From the NCBI RefSeq assembly GCF_003121295.1, contig NZ_PHNC01000029.1, positions 558,001-622,000 of the forward strand: 64,000 bases of DNA. Reading direction: 5' to 3'. This DNA is from Streptomyces orinoci. Its GTDB lineage: Bacteria; Actinomycetota; Actinomycetes; Streptomycetales; Streptomycetaceae. Below the pieces are notes generated by a model. The model worked only from the letters and a program-made list of their open reading frames with translations. It did not search any database and was not told where the DNA came from. Within the stretch, counting starts at the first letter, position 1, and each line of letters opens with the position of its first letter. Of this stretch, positions 50,878 to 61,808 are shown one piece after another. The position numbers and the translations under genes are program-made.

Positions 50878-51921
50878 ATGAGCTACGACACCCCGCTTTC
50901 GCCTCGTCCGCTGCACCACCTCACCGACATCCGGCACCGGGTGATGACCTCGCGTCAACTCCGGGAGCACGGAGTGACCTCCACAACCGTCAACGAGCGT
51001 TGCCGGCCCGGCGGTCCCTGGCAGCCGCTGCTGCCCGGGGTCTATCTGCTGCACTCCGGTCCGGCCAGCGGCGAGGAGCGGCTGCACGCCGCCCTGCTGT
51101 ACACCCTGGCGCGCACCCAGGGCGTCCCCCGGCAGCCCGGCCCGCAGGAGGACCCGGCGGCGCCCTACGGCCAGGCGATGATCACCGGGCTGGCCGCGCT
51201 GGCCCTGCATGGCTTCGCCACCGCTCCCCCGCCGGCCGCCCTGGACCGGATCGAGGTCCTGGTGCCCAGCACCCGCCGGCTGCGCCCGGCCGGGTTCGTC
51301 CGTCCGGTGCGGGCGCACACCGTGCCCCGCCCCCGGCTGCTGGCCGGGGTACCGGTGGCGCCGGTGGCCCGGGCGGTCGCCGACGCGGTGGCCGCCCTCA
51401 CCCAACCCGCCCCGGTGCGCGCCCTGTTGGCGGAGGCGGTGCGCGGCGGCCACTGCGAGCCCTCCCAGCTGGTGCGCGAGCTGTCCCGGTCCCGGGTGCT
51501 GCACCGGCCCGCGGTGCAGTCCGCGGTGGACGGCCTGCTGGCGGAGAGCCGGGCGGCGGCCGAGGGCCGGCTGTACGCCCTGGTGGCCGAGCATGCCCTG
51601 CCCGCCCCGCTGTGGAATGTGGAGCTTTGGCTGCCGGGCGGCCCCTGTCTGGGCGCGGTGGACGCCTTCTGGCCGGACCATGGCGTGGTGGTGGAGATCG
51701 ACACCCGGGCCCCGCACACCGAGGAGGGTATGCACTGGTCCGAACCGGCCCGGCGCGGCGAGCGGCTGGAGCGGCTGGGGGTGGCGGTGGTGCACCTCAC
51801 CCCGCGGCAGCTGGCCGGGGACGCCGGGGAGACCGAGCGGCATGCCGCGGTGGTACGGACCGCGCTGGCGTCCTCCGCCGAGCGCGACCCGGCCGCGTAT
51901 CTGGTGGTGCTGCCGAAGTGA
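50878..51921 (+). CDS. AbiEi-like protein with nuclease-like C-terminus
   Basis: 347 residues. The N-terminus is a winged-helix-like region typical of AbiEi antitoxin-type proteins (VMTSRQLREHGVTSTTVNER to PGVYLLHSGP). The C-terminal 110 residues resemble a DUF559/Vsr-type PD-(D/E)XK nuclease: AEGRLYALV, GAVDAFWPDHGVVVEID and VAVVHLTPRQL. Such proteins are common and solitary in actinobacteria; the toxin AbiEii is not adjacent. Function unknown. ATG at 50878; the next gene converges on it with no gap. Confidence 0.72.
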   Translation: MSYDTPLSPRPLHHLTDIRHRVMTSRQLREHGVTSTTVNERCRPGGPWQPLLPGVYLLHSGPASGEERLHAALLYTLARTQGVPRQPGPQEDPAAPYGQAMITGLAALALHGFATAPPPAALDRIEVLVPSTRRLRPAGFVRPVRAHTVPRPRLLAGVPVAPVARAVADAVAALTQPAPVRALLAEAVRGGHCEPSQLVRELSRSRVLHRPAVQSAVDGLLAESRAAAEGRLYALVAEHALPAPLWNVELWLPGGPCLGAVDAFWPDHGVVVEIDTRAPHTEEGMHWSEPARRGERLERLGVAVVHLTPRQLAGDAGETERHAAVVRTALASSAERDPAAYLVVLPK

Positions 51922-53646
51922 TCAGCGCTTGAGGAGCAGTTCGGTGTTGCGGTCGGTGGCCTCGCCGACCAGGGAGGGGTCCGACCCCGGTGCGTTGAAG
52001 GCCAGTTCGCGGTAGAGCGAGGCCAGCCCGGTCTGCGAGAGGTCGTGGAAGTCGGTGCGGTACGGAGCCGCGGACTCGATGAGGGTGGTGAACAGCGAGA
52101 TGGTGCCGTCGTGGTTGTCAGTGATCTCGATGACCCGGGCCAGCTGCGGATAGTCGATATGGGAGGCGGTGGCGATCTCCCAGAAGGTGCCGCGCGGCCG
52201 GATCCGGTTGCGGTGGCTGTGACCGTTGATCCAGGCCAGGACGTTCTTGTGGCGCTGCAGCAGATCGATCAGCTCATCGCCGCCGTACCGCTTGTCCTGG
52301 GGGTGGGCGGGGTCGGGGGTGGTGTTGTCCATGCTCCAGCTGGGATGGTGGCTGAAGATCAGGACATAGTCGTCCTTGTGGTCCGCCAGGACCTTCTCCA
52401 GCCAGCTGAACTGGGCGCTGCCCAGGGAGCCCTGGTAGTGGCCGCCGGGCGAGGTGGAGTCCAGGCTGACGCCCAGCACCCGGTCGGAGACCCGGAAGGT
52501 GTAGTAGAGGTTCCCGGAGTCGAGGTTGGCCTTGGTGTAGCCGTGGCCGGCCGGGCCCTTGCCGGTGTAGGCGGGGTCCAGATGCATGGCCATGTACTGA
52601 TGTTGCGTCAGCGGTACCCGGCGCGGGTCGGGGGTGACCCGGCGCAGTTCCTTCTTGTGCCGGCGCAGCAGGTCCTCTATGCGCTTGCCGCGGGGATCGA
52701 CGCCGTGCAGTTCGCCGTCCATCAGCCACTTGGCCTCTTTGGCCGGGATGGAGTAGAGCTTTTTGCCGCCCACCGCGACCTCGGCGATAAAGGAGCCGAC
52801 GGCCGGGTAGCAACCGCCGGACAGCAGATCGTGGTTGCCGAAGGTGGAGTACCAAGGGATGTTCAGGCCGGGGCTGTTGACGCGGCGCATGGCGGCGTCC
52901 AGATAGCCGTGGATGCGCGGGTAGCCCACCGCCTTGTCCTGGTCGCGCAGTGAACTCTCCGGGTGCCAGTAGAGCTTGAGGTTGCTGTTCTGGACGCCCT
53001 CGTAGTGGCGGGGGTCACCGGTGTTGGGGGTGAGCCGGCCGCCGCTCATGGCGGTGAGGAACCACTCGGCCTCGATCTTGGCGTTCTCGTCGCCGTTGTC
53101 GCCGGTGGTGATGACAAAGCGCAGCGGGGAGCCGGTGGCCGGGCCATGGCGGAGCTTGTTGACGCGCTCGATCAGGGAGACCACGCCGGGCAGGGTGAGC
53201 GCCTCATGCGGGCGCCAGGCGCCGGGGCCGCCGGAGCGGAAGAACTCATAGCGCAGCGGGTGCTGTACGTCCGTCAGATGCAGATCGGTGAACTGGACGA
53301 AGGAGGCCAGGGTGGTGCGGCGGCGGTCCCGGGTGGCACGGGCGGCGGAGAGCTCGGTGCGTACCCGGCGGGGCCAGCCGGGCCCTTCGCCCAGGCGGCG
53401 GTAGCCGCCGCTGCCGCGGGGGGCGGCCACCGAGGCGAGGGTGGTGCCGGCGCCGGAGGGGGCGGCCTCGGCGAGGGTGCCGGTTTCGGGCGCGCCGGCG
53501 GCCGGGTGGGTGCCGGGGTCCGGGGTGTCGGCGGCGGCGGAACCGGCCAGGGTCAGGGTCAGTCCGGTGCCGACGGCGCCCGCCGCCGCCAGGAAGCCGC
53601 GGCGGTCGAGGTGCGGGGCTGCGGATCTGGTGGATCTGCGGTGCAT
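51922..53646 (-). CDS. Tat-exported metallophosphoesterase (TIGR03767-like)
   Basis: 574 residues. The N-terminus has a twin-arginine signal (DRRGFLAAAGAVGTGLTLTL, cleavage near AAADT). A low-complexity linker of about 60 residues precedes the calcineurin-like domain: FTDLHLTD, ITTGDNGDE, STFGNHDLL, IFSHHPSW and NGHSHRNR provide the metal ligands. It is predicted to act outside the membrane as a phosphodiesterase or phosphatase; substrate unknown. A possible PHO box lies 190 bases upstream. Confidence 0.9.
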   Translation of the reverse strand: MHRRSTRSAAPHLDRRGFLAAAGAVGTGLTLTLAGSAAADTPDPGTHPAAGAPETGTLAEAAPSGAGTTLASVAAPRGSGGYRRLGEGPGWPRRVRTELSAARATRDRRRTTLASFVQFTDLHLTDVQHPLRYEFFRSGGPGAWRPHEALTLPGVVSLIERVNKLRHGPATGSPLRFVITTGDNGDENAKIEAEWFLTAMSGGRLTPNTGDPRHYEGVQNSNLKLYWHPESSLRDQDKAVGYPRIHGYLDAAMRRVNSPGLNIPWYSTFGNHDLLSGGCYPAVGSFIAEVAVGGKKLYSIPAKEAKWLMDGELHGVDPRGKRIEDLLRRHKKELRRVTPDPRRVPLTQHQYMAMHLDPAYTGKGPAGHGYTKANLDSGNLYYTFRVSDRVLGVSLDSTSPGGHYQGSLGSAQFSWLEKVLADHKDDYVLIFSHHPSWSMDNTTPDPAHPQDKRYGGDELIDLLQRHKNVLAWINGHSHRNRIRPRGTFWEIATASHIDYPQLARVIEITDNHDGTISLFTTLIESAAPYRTDFHDLSQTGLASLYRELAFNAPGSDPSLVGEATDRNTELLLKR

Positions 53647-54083
53647 GGCGGTCTCCCCGAGTGCGAAGGCGATGACGTGCTTCTCTGGCAGGTGGGCTGC
53701 GGCTGCCGTCAGTGAGGATGGTTGGCAGCGCGGATGACCTCGGCGTTAACGCGGCAGCAACGGCCGCCGCCGATCACCTCACATCGATCTTGGCGACTGC
53801 GAACCGACATATCTCACTCGTCCCCTGGAGCGCTGACGCTCACTCAGCGTTCACCCAGCTGGGAACGCCCCTGGCGGAACCTTAAAGGCCGTCAGGTGAT
53901 GTTGTAGTCCGTTTGCCCTAGGCCACCACGGCGGTTCATCCGCTAGATCCGGCTTCATCCGGCTCTGCCCCTGGCGGGTTTACGCCATCTTTATGTTTCC
54001 TGGCCGACAACTCTCCCCAAATCGCTGCCAGTTACATAAAAGTGAGCGGTCAACCACTACTCACTCAAGGCACAGGGACCTCC
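53647..54083. other. Divergent promoter region, no gene (437 bases)
   Basis: This separates the metallophosphoesterase (minus) from the subtilase (plus). It has lower GC near 53990-54060 (TTTATGTTTCC and TTACATAAAAG stretches), where the subtilase promoter probably lies. It also holds a PHO-box-like repeat. No coding region. Confidence 0.55.
53838..53859 (+). promoter_or_regulatory. PHO-box-like direct repeat
   Basis: Two consecutive 11-base units, GCTCACTCAGC and GTTCACCCAGC, match the GTTCACC-N4 direct repeat bound by PhoP in Streptomyces (second unit exact in the seven conserved bases, first with two changes). The neighbour is a secreted phosphoesterase, which makes phosphate control plausible. 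Only two units are present and the distance to the start is long. Confidence 0.45.
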
Positions 54084-56747
54084 ATGACCTCCCCCACCTC
54101 CGGCGGCAGACGTACCGGCCGAATAGCCGTCGCGGCCGCCATCGCGGCCGCGCTCACCGCGGCGGGCCCGCTGCCCGCCTTCGCCGGCCAGCCGGTGACC
54201 ACCGCCAACCCGGCCCCGGACAAGCTGGGTTCACAGGGCGCGGGCCTGCTGGCCAAGGCCAAGGCCGACGGTGACAAGACGGTCACCATGATGTTCTCCA
54301 CCACTCCGGGCGAGACCGGCCGGCTCGCCGGCAGGCTCGGCGCCATCAAGGGCGCCTCGGTGGGCAAGGTCTACGACAAGCTGGGCTATCTCCGGGTCAC
54401 CGTCCCCACCGCCAAGGCCGATGCCGCCATCGCCCAGGCCGAGCGGCTGTCCTCGGTGGAGAGCATCGACCTCAAGGAGCAGATCAGGCTCCCCGACCCC
54501 ACCCCGCACGGCGACACCGTCCCGGGCGCCGGAGCGGGAGCGGGAGCCGGGGCCGGCAAGGGCCGCTACCCGGCGCCGGGCAAGGACACCCCGGCGAAGA
54601 ACCCCTACCAGCCGGCCTTCGAGACCGGCGCGGTGGACTTCGTCAAGGAGCACCCCAAGGCCGACGGCCGGGGGGTGACCATCGGCATCCTGGACTCCGG
54701 CGTCGATCTGGCCCACCCCGCGCTGCAGAAGACCACCACCGGTGAGCGCAAGATCATCGACTGGGTGACCGCCACCGACCCGCTGCTGGACGGCGACGGC
54801 ACCTGGCTGCCGATGACCACCGACGTCCATGGCCCCTCCTTCACCTTCAACGGCCGCACCTACACCGCCCCCGAAGGGGACTACCGGGTGGCGCTGTTCA
54901 AGGAGAGCGCCACCCTCGGCGGCGATATGCAGGGCGACCTCAACCGGGACGGTGACACCACCGATTCCTGGGCGGTCCTCTACGACCCGAAGAAGGGCAC
55001 CGTCCGCGTCGATCTGGACGACGACGGGGACTTCCGCCACGCCACCGAGATGAAGCCCTACAAGGACGGCTTCCAGGTGGGGTACTTCGGCAAGCAGGAC
55101 CCCAAGTCCCAGGTGGCCACCCGGATTCCGTTCACCGTGCAGATCCGCAAGGACGTGCCGATGGACCCCAAGGGCGGCGACTGGGTCGGCAAGAAGGCCG
55201 ACTTCGTCAATATCGGCGTCATCGAGTCCGAGCACGGCACCCATGTGGCCGGGATCACCGCGGCCAACGGCCTGTTCGGCGGCCGGATGAACGGCGCGGC
55301 CCCCGGCGCGAAGATCGTCTCCTCCCGGGCCTGCACCTGGAGCGGCGGCTGCACCAATGTCGCGCTCAAGGAGGGCATGATCGACCTGGTCGTCAACCAT
55401 GGCGTGGACATCATCAATATGTCCATCGGCGGGCTGCGCGCCCTCAACGACGGCAATGACGACCGCGACAAGCTCTACACCCGGCTGATCGACCAGTACG
55501 GGGTGCAGCTGGTGATCTCCGCGGGCAATGACGGCCCCGGCGCCAACACCATCGGCAACCCCGGGCTGGCCGACAAGGTGATCAGCGTGGGCGCGGCCGT
55601 CTCCAAGGAGACCTGGGCCGCCAACTACGGCTCCCAGGTGACGACCCCCTACGCGATGATGCCCTTCTCCTCCCGCGGCCCGCGCGAGGACGGCGGCTTC
55701 ACCCCCACCCTCACCGCCCCCGGCGCCTCCATCAACACCACGCCCACCTGGGAGCCGGGCGCCCCGGTCGCCGAGGCGGGCTATCAACTGCCCGCCGGAT
55801 ACGGCATGTTGCAGGGCACCTCAATGGCCTCCCCGCAGGCCGCCGGTGCCTCGGCGCTGCTGATCTCGGCCGCCAAGCAGCAGCGGATGCACCTCACCCC
55901 GGCCGACCTGCGCACCGCGCTCACCAGCACCGCCCGGCAGATCAAGGGCGTCCAGGCCTATGCGCAAGGCGCCGGCCTGATCGACATCCGGGCCGCCTGG
56001 AAGTCGCTGCGCCATGGCGCGACCGCCCATGACTACCAGGTCAAGGCCCCGGTGGACACCGTGCTCTCCGGCCGCCTGAAGACCCCCGGCTTCGGCACCG
56101 GGATCTATGACCGCGAGGGCGGCCTCCAGACGGGCCGGAGCAAGACCTATCCGGTCACCCTCACCCGCACCTCCGGCCCCGCCGGGGCGGTGTGGCACGA
56201 GCTGAAGTGGCGCAACAACGACGGCACCTTCAGCCTGGCGGGCCCCGGCCGGGTACGGCTGCCGCTGAACAAGCCGGTGACCGTCAAGGTCAAGGCCAAG
56301 CCCCGCACGGCCGGTATCCACACCGCCATCCTGGCCGTGAACGACCCGCACACCGAGGGCATCGACCTCCAGCTGATGACCACCGTGGTGGTCTCCGAGC
56401 CGCTGGGCGGGCAGCACTCCGGCACGGTGCAGCGCAACGCCACCCGCTCGTACTTCGTCACCGTTCCCAAGGGCACCAAGACCCTCCAACTGCGGATGGA
56501 CGGCCTGCGGCCGGGCAGCCAGACCCGGTTCATAGCCATTGACTCCCGGGGCATGACCATGGACCCCACCAGCACGCCCAACTGCTACCCCAACTACTCC
56601 AACCCCAAGAACACCTGCCGCCCCGACCAGCGCTCCTACGCCGACCCCACCCCCGGCGTCTGGGAAATCGAGGTCGAGGCCCGGCGCACCTCGCCGCTGC
56701 TGGACAACCCTTATGTCCTGACGGCGACGGCGCAGGGCGCCCAGTGA
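54084..56747 (+). CDS. Secreted subtilisin-like serine protease (S8)
   Basis: 887 residues. A signal peptide (about 1-35, ending GPLPAFAG) and a pro-region with an inhibitor-I9-like beta fold (to about 140) are followed by the S8 domain: Asp204 in GILDSGVD, His384 in EHGTHVAG, Ser580 in GTSMASP. An insertion between Asp and His holds two calcium-type loops (DLNRDGDTTD from 285, DLDDDGDF from 310). The C-terminal 250 residues form beta-rich domains. It is secreted by Sec and probably autoprocessed. ATG at 54084; long promoter gap upstream. Confidence 0.92.
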   Translation: MTSPTSGGRRTGRIAVAAAIAAALTAAGPLPAFAGQPVTTANPAPDKLGSQGAGLLAKAKADGDKTVTMMFSTTPGETGRLAGRLGAIKGASVGKVYDKLGYLRVTVPTAKADAAIAQAERLSSVESIDLKEQIRLPDPTPHGDTVPGAGAGAGAGAGKGRYPAPGKDTPAKNPYQPAFETGAVDFVKEHPKADGRGVTIGILDSGVDLAHPALQKTTTGERKIIDWVTATDPLLDGDGTWLPMTTDVHGPSFTFNGRTYTAPEGDYRVALFKESATLGGDMQGDLNRDGDTTDSWAVLYDPKKGTVRVDLDDDGDFRHATEMKPYKDGFQVGYFGKQDPKSQVATRIPFTVQIRKDVPMDPKGGDWVGKKADFVNIGVIESEHGTHVAGITAANGLFGGRMNGAAPGAKIVSSRACTWSGGCTNVALKEGMIDLVVNHGVDIINMSIGGLRALNDGNDDRDKLYTRLIDQYGVQLVISAGNDGPGANTIGNPGLADKVISVGAAVSKETWAANYGSQVTTPYAMMPFSSRGPREDGGFTPTLTAPGASINTTPTWEPGAPVAEAGYQLPAGYGMLQGTSMASPQAAGASALLISAAKQQRMHLTPADLRTALTSTARQIKGVQAYAQGAGLIDIRAAWKSLRHGATAHDYQVKAPVDTVLSGRLKTPGFGTGIYDREGGLQTGRSKTYPVTLTRTSGPAGAVWHELKWRNNDGTFSLAGPGRVRLPLNKPVTVKVKAKPRTAGIHTAILAVNDPHTEGIDLQLMTTVVVSEPLGGQHSGTVQRNATRSYFVTVPKGTKTLQLRMDGLRPGSQTRFIAIDSRGMTMDPTSTPNCYPNYSNPKNTCRPDQRSYADPTPGVWEIEVEARRTSPLLDNPYVLTATAQGAQ

Positions 56748-56762
56748 TCAGCGTCTAGCCAC

Positions 56763-56793
56763 GGGGCGGGTGTCCATGACGGGCACCCGCCCC
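56763..56793 (+). terminator. Terminator after the subtilase gene
   Basis: GGGGCGGGTG (56763-56772) pairs with CACCCGCCCC (56784-56793) 15 bases after the stop. Confidence 0.75.
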
Positions 56794-56940
56794 ACCGGCC
56801 CCGCCGCGGGACCGGTTCCGGATCACCCACCATGGCCCTGGGCCGCCGGCCCCCGTCCCGCCCCTCGGACAACGGATTGGACTTTTGGTACCGGTCGCCC
56901 CGCATCATGGAACCGTCCACCCTGGACATGCCGTAAGAGA

Positions 56941-56958
56941 ACGTACGAACCAGTACGT
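56941..56958. promoter_or_regulatory. Inverted repeat before asd
   Basis: ACGTAC-GAACCA-GTACGT is a perfect 6-bp inverted repeat 20 bases before the asd start, next to its ribosome site. It could be an operator or a small mRNA hairpin. No known regulator is assigned. Confidence 0.35.
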
Positions 56959-56977
56959 GAACGAGCAGGGAGTCCCC

Positions 56978-58006
56978 ATGCGGATCGGAATCGTCGGAGC
57001 CACCGGTCAGGTCGGCGCGGTCATGCGCAAGATCCTTGCCGAGCGGAAATTCCCGGTCACGCAGCTGCGCCTGTTCGCCTCGGCCCGGTCCGCCGGTTCC
57101 ACGCTGCCCTGGGAGGGCCAGGAGATCACCGTGGAGGACGCGGCCACCGCCGACTACTCCGGGCTGGACATCGTGCTCTTCTCCGCGGGCGGCGCCACCT
57201 CCAAGGCGCTGGCCGAGAAGGTCGCCGGCCAGGGCGCCGTGGTGATCGACAACTCCTCGGCCTGGCGCCGCGACCCCGAGGTCCCCCTGGTGGTCTCCGA
57301 GGTCAACCCGCACGCCATCGCCCACCGCCCCAAGGGCATCATCGCCAACCCCAACTGCACCACCATGGCCGCGATGCCGGTGCTCAAGCCGCTGCACCTG
57401 GAGGCCGGCCTGACCTCGCTGGTGGCCACCACCTACCAGGCGGTTTCCGGTTCCGGCCTGGCCGGGGTCGCCGAGCTGGACGGCCAGGTCCGCAAGGCGG
57501 CCGAGCACGGCCCCGAGCTGGTGCACAACGGTGCGGCGGTGGACTTCCCGGAGCCGGGCGTCTACGCCCGTACCATCGCCTTCAATGTGCTGCCCATGGC
57601 CGGGTCCCTGGTCGATGACGGCAGCTTCGAGACCGACGAGGAGCAGAAGCTCCGCAATGAGTCCCGCAAGATCCTGGAGATCCCGGACCTCAAGGTCTCC
57701 GGCACCTGTGTCCGGGTACCGGTCTTCACCGGCCACTCCCTCCAGGTCAACGCCCGCTTCGAGCGCCCGCTGTCCGTGGCGCGCGCCTATGAGCTGCTGA
57801 AGGACGCCCCCGGTGTGGAGCTCTCGGAGATCCCCACCCCGCTCCAGGCGGCCGGGCAGGATGCCTCCTATGTGGGCCGCATCCGCGCCGATGAGACCGT
57901 GGAGCACGGCCTGGCCCTGTTTGTCTCCAATGACAACCTGCGCAAGGGCGCGGCCCTGAACGCGGTCCAGATCGCGGAGCTGGTGGCCGAGGAGCTGGGC
58001 GCCTGA
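56978..58006 (+). CDS. asd: Aspartate-semialdehyde dehydrogenase
   Basis: A 342-residue enzyme that reduces aspartyl phosphate to the semialdehyde in the lysine/threonine/methionine pathway. NADP-binding GIVGATGQVGAVM at the N-terminus and the catalytic cysteine Cys127 in NPNCTTMA are present; VPVFTGHS and the C-terminal GAALNAVQIAE match the family. Aspartokinase is not next to it, so this is a free-standing copy. ATG at 56978 after CAGGGAG. Confidence 0.96.
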   Translation: MRIGIVGATGQVGAVMRKILAERKFPVTQLRLFASARSAGSTLPWEGQEITVEDAATADYSGLDIVLFSAGGATSKALAEKVAGQGAVVIDNSSAWRRDPEVPLVVSEVNPHAIAHRPKGIIANPNCTTMAAMPVLKPLHLEAGLTSLVATTYQAVSGSGLAGVAELDGQVRKAAEHGPELVHNGAAVDFPEPGVYARTIAFNVLPMAGSLVDDGSFETDEEQKLRNESRKILEIPDLKVSGTCVRVPVFTGHSLQVNARFERPLSVARAYELLKDAPGVELSEIPTPLQAAGQDASYVGRIRADETVEHGLALFVSNDNLRKGAALNAVQIAELVAEELGA

Positions 58007-58022
58007 GACGCCCGTTGAGATT

Positions 58023-58051
58023 CCGGGGTAGCCGGCGCCTGGCTACCCCGG
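58023..58051. terminator. Bidirectional terminator after asd
   Basis: CCGGGGTAGCC (58023-58033) pairs with GGCTACCCCGG (58041-58051) over a 7-base loop, between convergent asd and the Uma2 gene. Confidence 0.8.
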
Positions 58052-58108
58052 TGGTCCTCCGGCCCCGGACTCCTGGTCGCGCTCAACGCCATCTTGACCG
58101 GCGAAGGC

Positions 58109-58654
58109 TCACGCCTCGACCGGGAAGCCGCTGGTGTCGATCACGAACTTGCGGCCATCCACCAGGTCCACCTCCACCACCTGACCGTAGGCGTACTCCG
58201 AACGCTTCGCGTACCCGGTCGGCAGAGCCCCTTCATACAGCGTGCAGACCCTCTTGAACGGGTCGATGATCAAGTACGTCTCGATGCCGAACCGACCGTA
58301 CTTGGCCACCTTGGTCACATAGTCCTGGTCATCCGAATCCGATGAGACAACCTCAATGGCGGCGACCACGTCCTGGCACACGTAGCGCTTGCCCCGAGGC
58401 TGGGCGTCCAGGTCGAGGATGCTCACGTCCGGCGCCGACGAAGTCTCCCCCGGGAAATCAATCGCCACATCGAAAACCAGCGGCACATCTTCGCCCAGTG
58501 CCCGCTCAGCCTGCCGCGTGATACTGCGGATGGTGTTGGACTGCGTCGGACTCTGCGGCGTCATGATCACCCTCCCATCGATGATCTCAACCACGTAGCC
58601 CTCCGGCGGGGTCATGGTTTCGACCTCGCGCCAGAGCCGATCGAGCACCGCCAT
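58109..58654 (-). CDS. Uma2 family (DUF820) protein, copy 2
   Basis: 181 residues from the ATG at 58654, eight bases after GGGAGG. The PD-(D/E)XK core is intact, in contrast to copy 1: EIIDGRVIMTPQSP, SAPDVSILDLD, VAAIEVVSSDSDDQDY and KVAKYGRFGIETYLIID provide Asp, Glu and Lys. The role of Uma2 proteins is unknown. It is solitary, between asd and the second pepN gene. Confidence 0.85.
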   Translation of the reverse strand: MAVLDRLWREVETMTPPEGYVVEIIDGRVIMTPQSPTQSNTIRSITRQAERALGEDVPLVFDVAIDFPGETSSAPDVSILDLDAQPRGKRYVCQDVVAAIEVVSSDSDDQDYVTKVAKYGRFGIETYLIIDPFKRVCTLYEGALPTGYAKRSEYAYGQVVEVDLVDGRKFVIDTSGFPVEA

Positions 58655-58776
58655 GGCTCGCACCTCCCTGCGCTCATTGCGTGTGCCGCCAGCGTACCCA
58701 CCGGCACCGACAACGCCTTGCGTGGAAGGATGACCGGCAACGTCCAGTTGAGCGTGAATGTGAAGGAGAAGCCCAG

Positions 58777-61347
<2,571 letters not shown>

Positions 61348-61353
61348 CGCACA

Positions 61354-61386
61354 TAAGGGGCCGGGGCGGTACGCCCCGGCCCCTTA
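61354..61386 (+). terminator. Terminator after pepN copy 2
   Basis: TAAGGGGCCGGGGCG (61354-61368) pairs perfectly with CGCCCCGGCCCCTTA (61372-61386) around a 3-base loop. Confidence 0.85.
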
Positions 61387-61399
61387 CTGCTCAGCCGGC

Positions 61400-61532
61400 C
61401 ACCGGGCCGCACCCGGCAATGAAACGGCGAGTTGCGACGACGGCAGCCGCTCGGCCACAGGCTGCGGGTGGCTGGTCGCGCCCACGCGGCGGAGCCGCAT
61501 ATCGCAGCTGCCCCGCGCCCCTGAAGGGGCGC
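61400..61532 (+). repeat. Dispersed palindromic repeat, copy 9 (variant)
   Basis: A long unit starting CCGCACCCGGCAATGAAACG and containing the inserted block CCCACGCGGCGGAGCCGCAT, then CCCCGCGCCCCTGAAGGGGC. It shares the insertion with copy 8, 14 kb away. Confidence 0.75.
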
Positions 61533-61538
61533 TCCGCG

Positions 61539-61808
61539 TCAGCGCGAGGTGCGCGGGTAGTGGGTGTCGTGCGTCATGACGTTGTCCGACTTGCGGGACA
61601 GCACCATCACCAGCCCGGCGATCACCAGGAACAGCACGATCGGCGCGGCGACAAACAGCCCCAGGGTGTTGATCAAGCTCAGGCCCGGGCCCGGGTCGTC
61701 ACCGTCGTCGCGGGTGAGCGCGAACGCGGGGGACGACATCAGCAGCAGCATCAGCGTGCCGGCGGAGACCGCTCCAGCGCGCACGGCGTTCATCTTCTTA
61801 TTGCTCAC
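61539..61808 (-). CDS. Small exported membrane protein coupled to malQ
   Basis: 89 residues: a signal-like N-terminus (VRAGAVSAGTLMLLLMSSPA, Ala-x-Ala near FALTRDD), a short acidic loop (RDDGDDPGPG), a second hydrophobic segment (LFVAAPIVLFLVIAGLVMVL) and a polar tail. Its GTG overlaps the malQ stop by four bases (GTGA), so it is translated after malQ. An ATG at 61793 is an alternative start. Function unknown. Confidence 0.72.
   Translation of the reverse strand: MSNKKMNAVRAGAVSAGTLMLLLMSSPAFALTRDDGDDPGPGLSLINTLGLFVAAPIVLFLVIAGLVMVLSRKSDNVMTHDTHYPRTSR

Noticed and set aside
50878..51921. AbiE toxin-antitoxin pair
   Set aside because: The next gene is a Tat-exported metallophosphoesterase on the opposite strand, so the toxin partner is missing.
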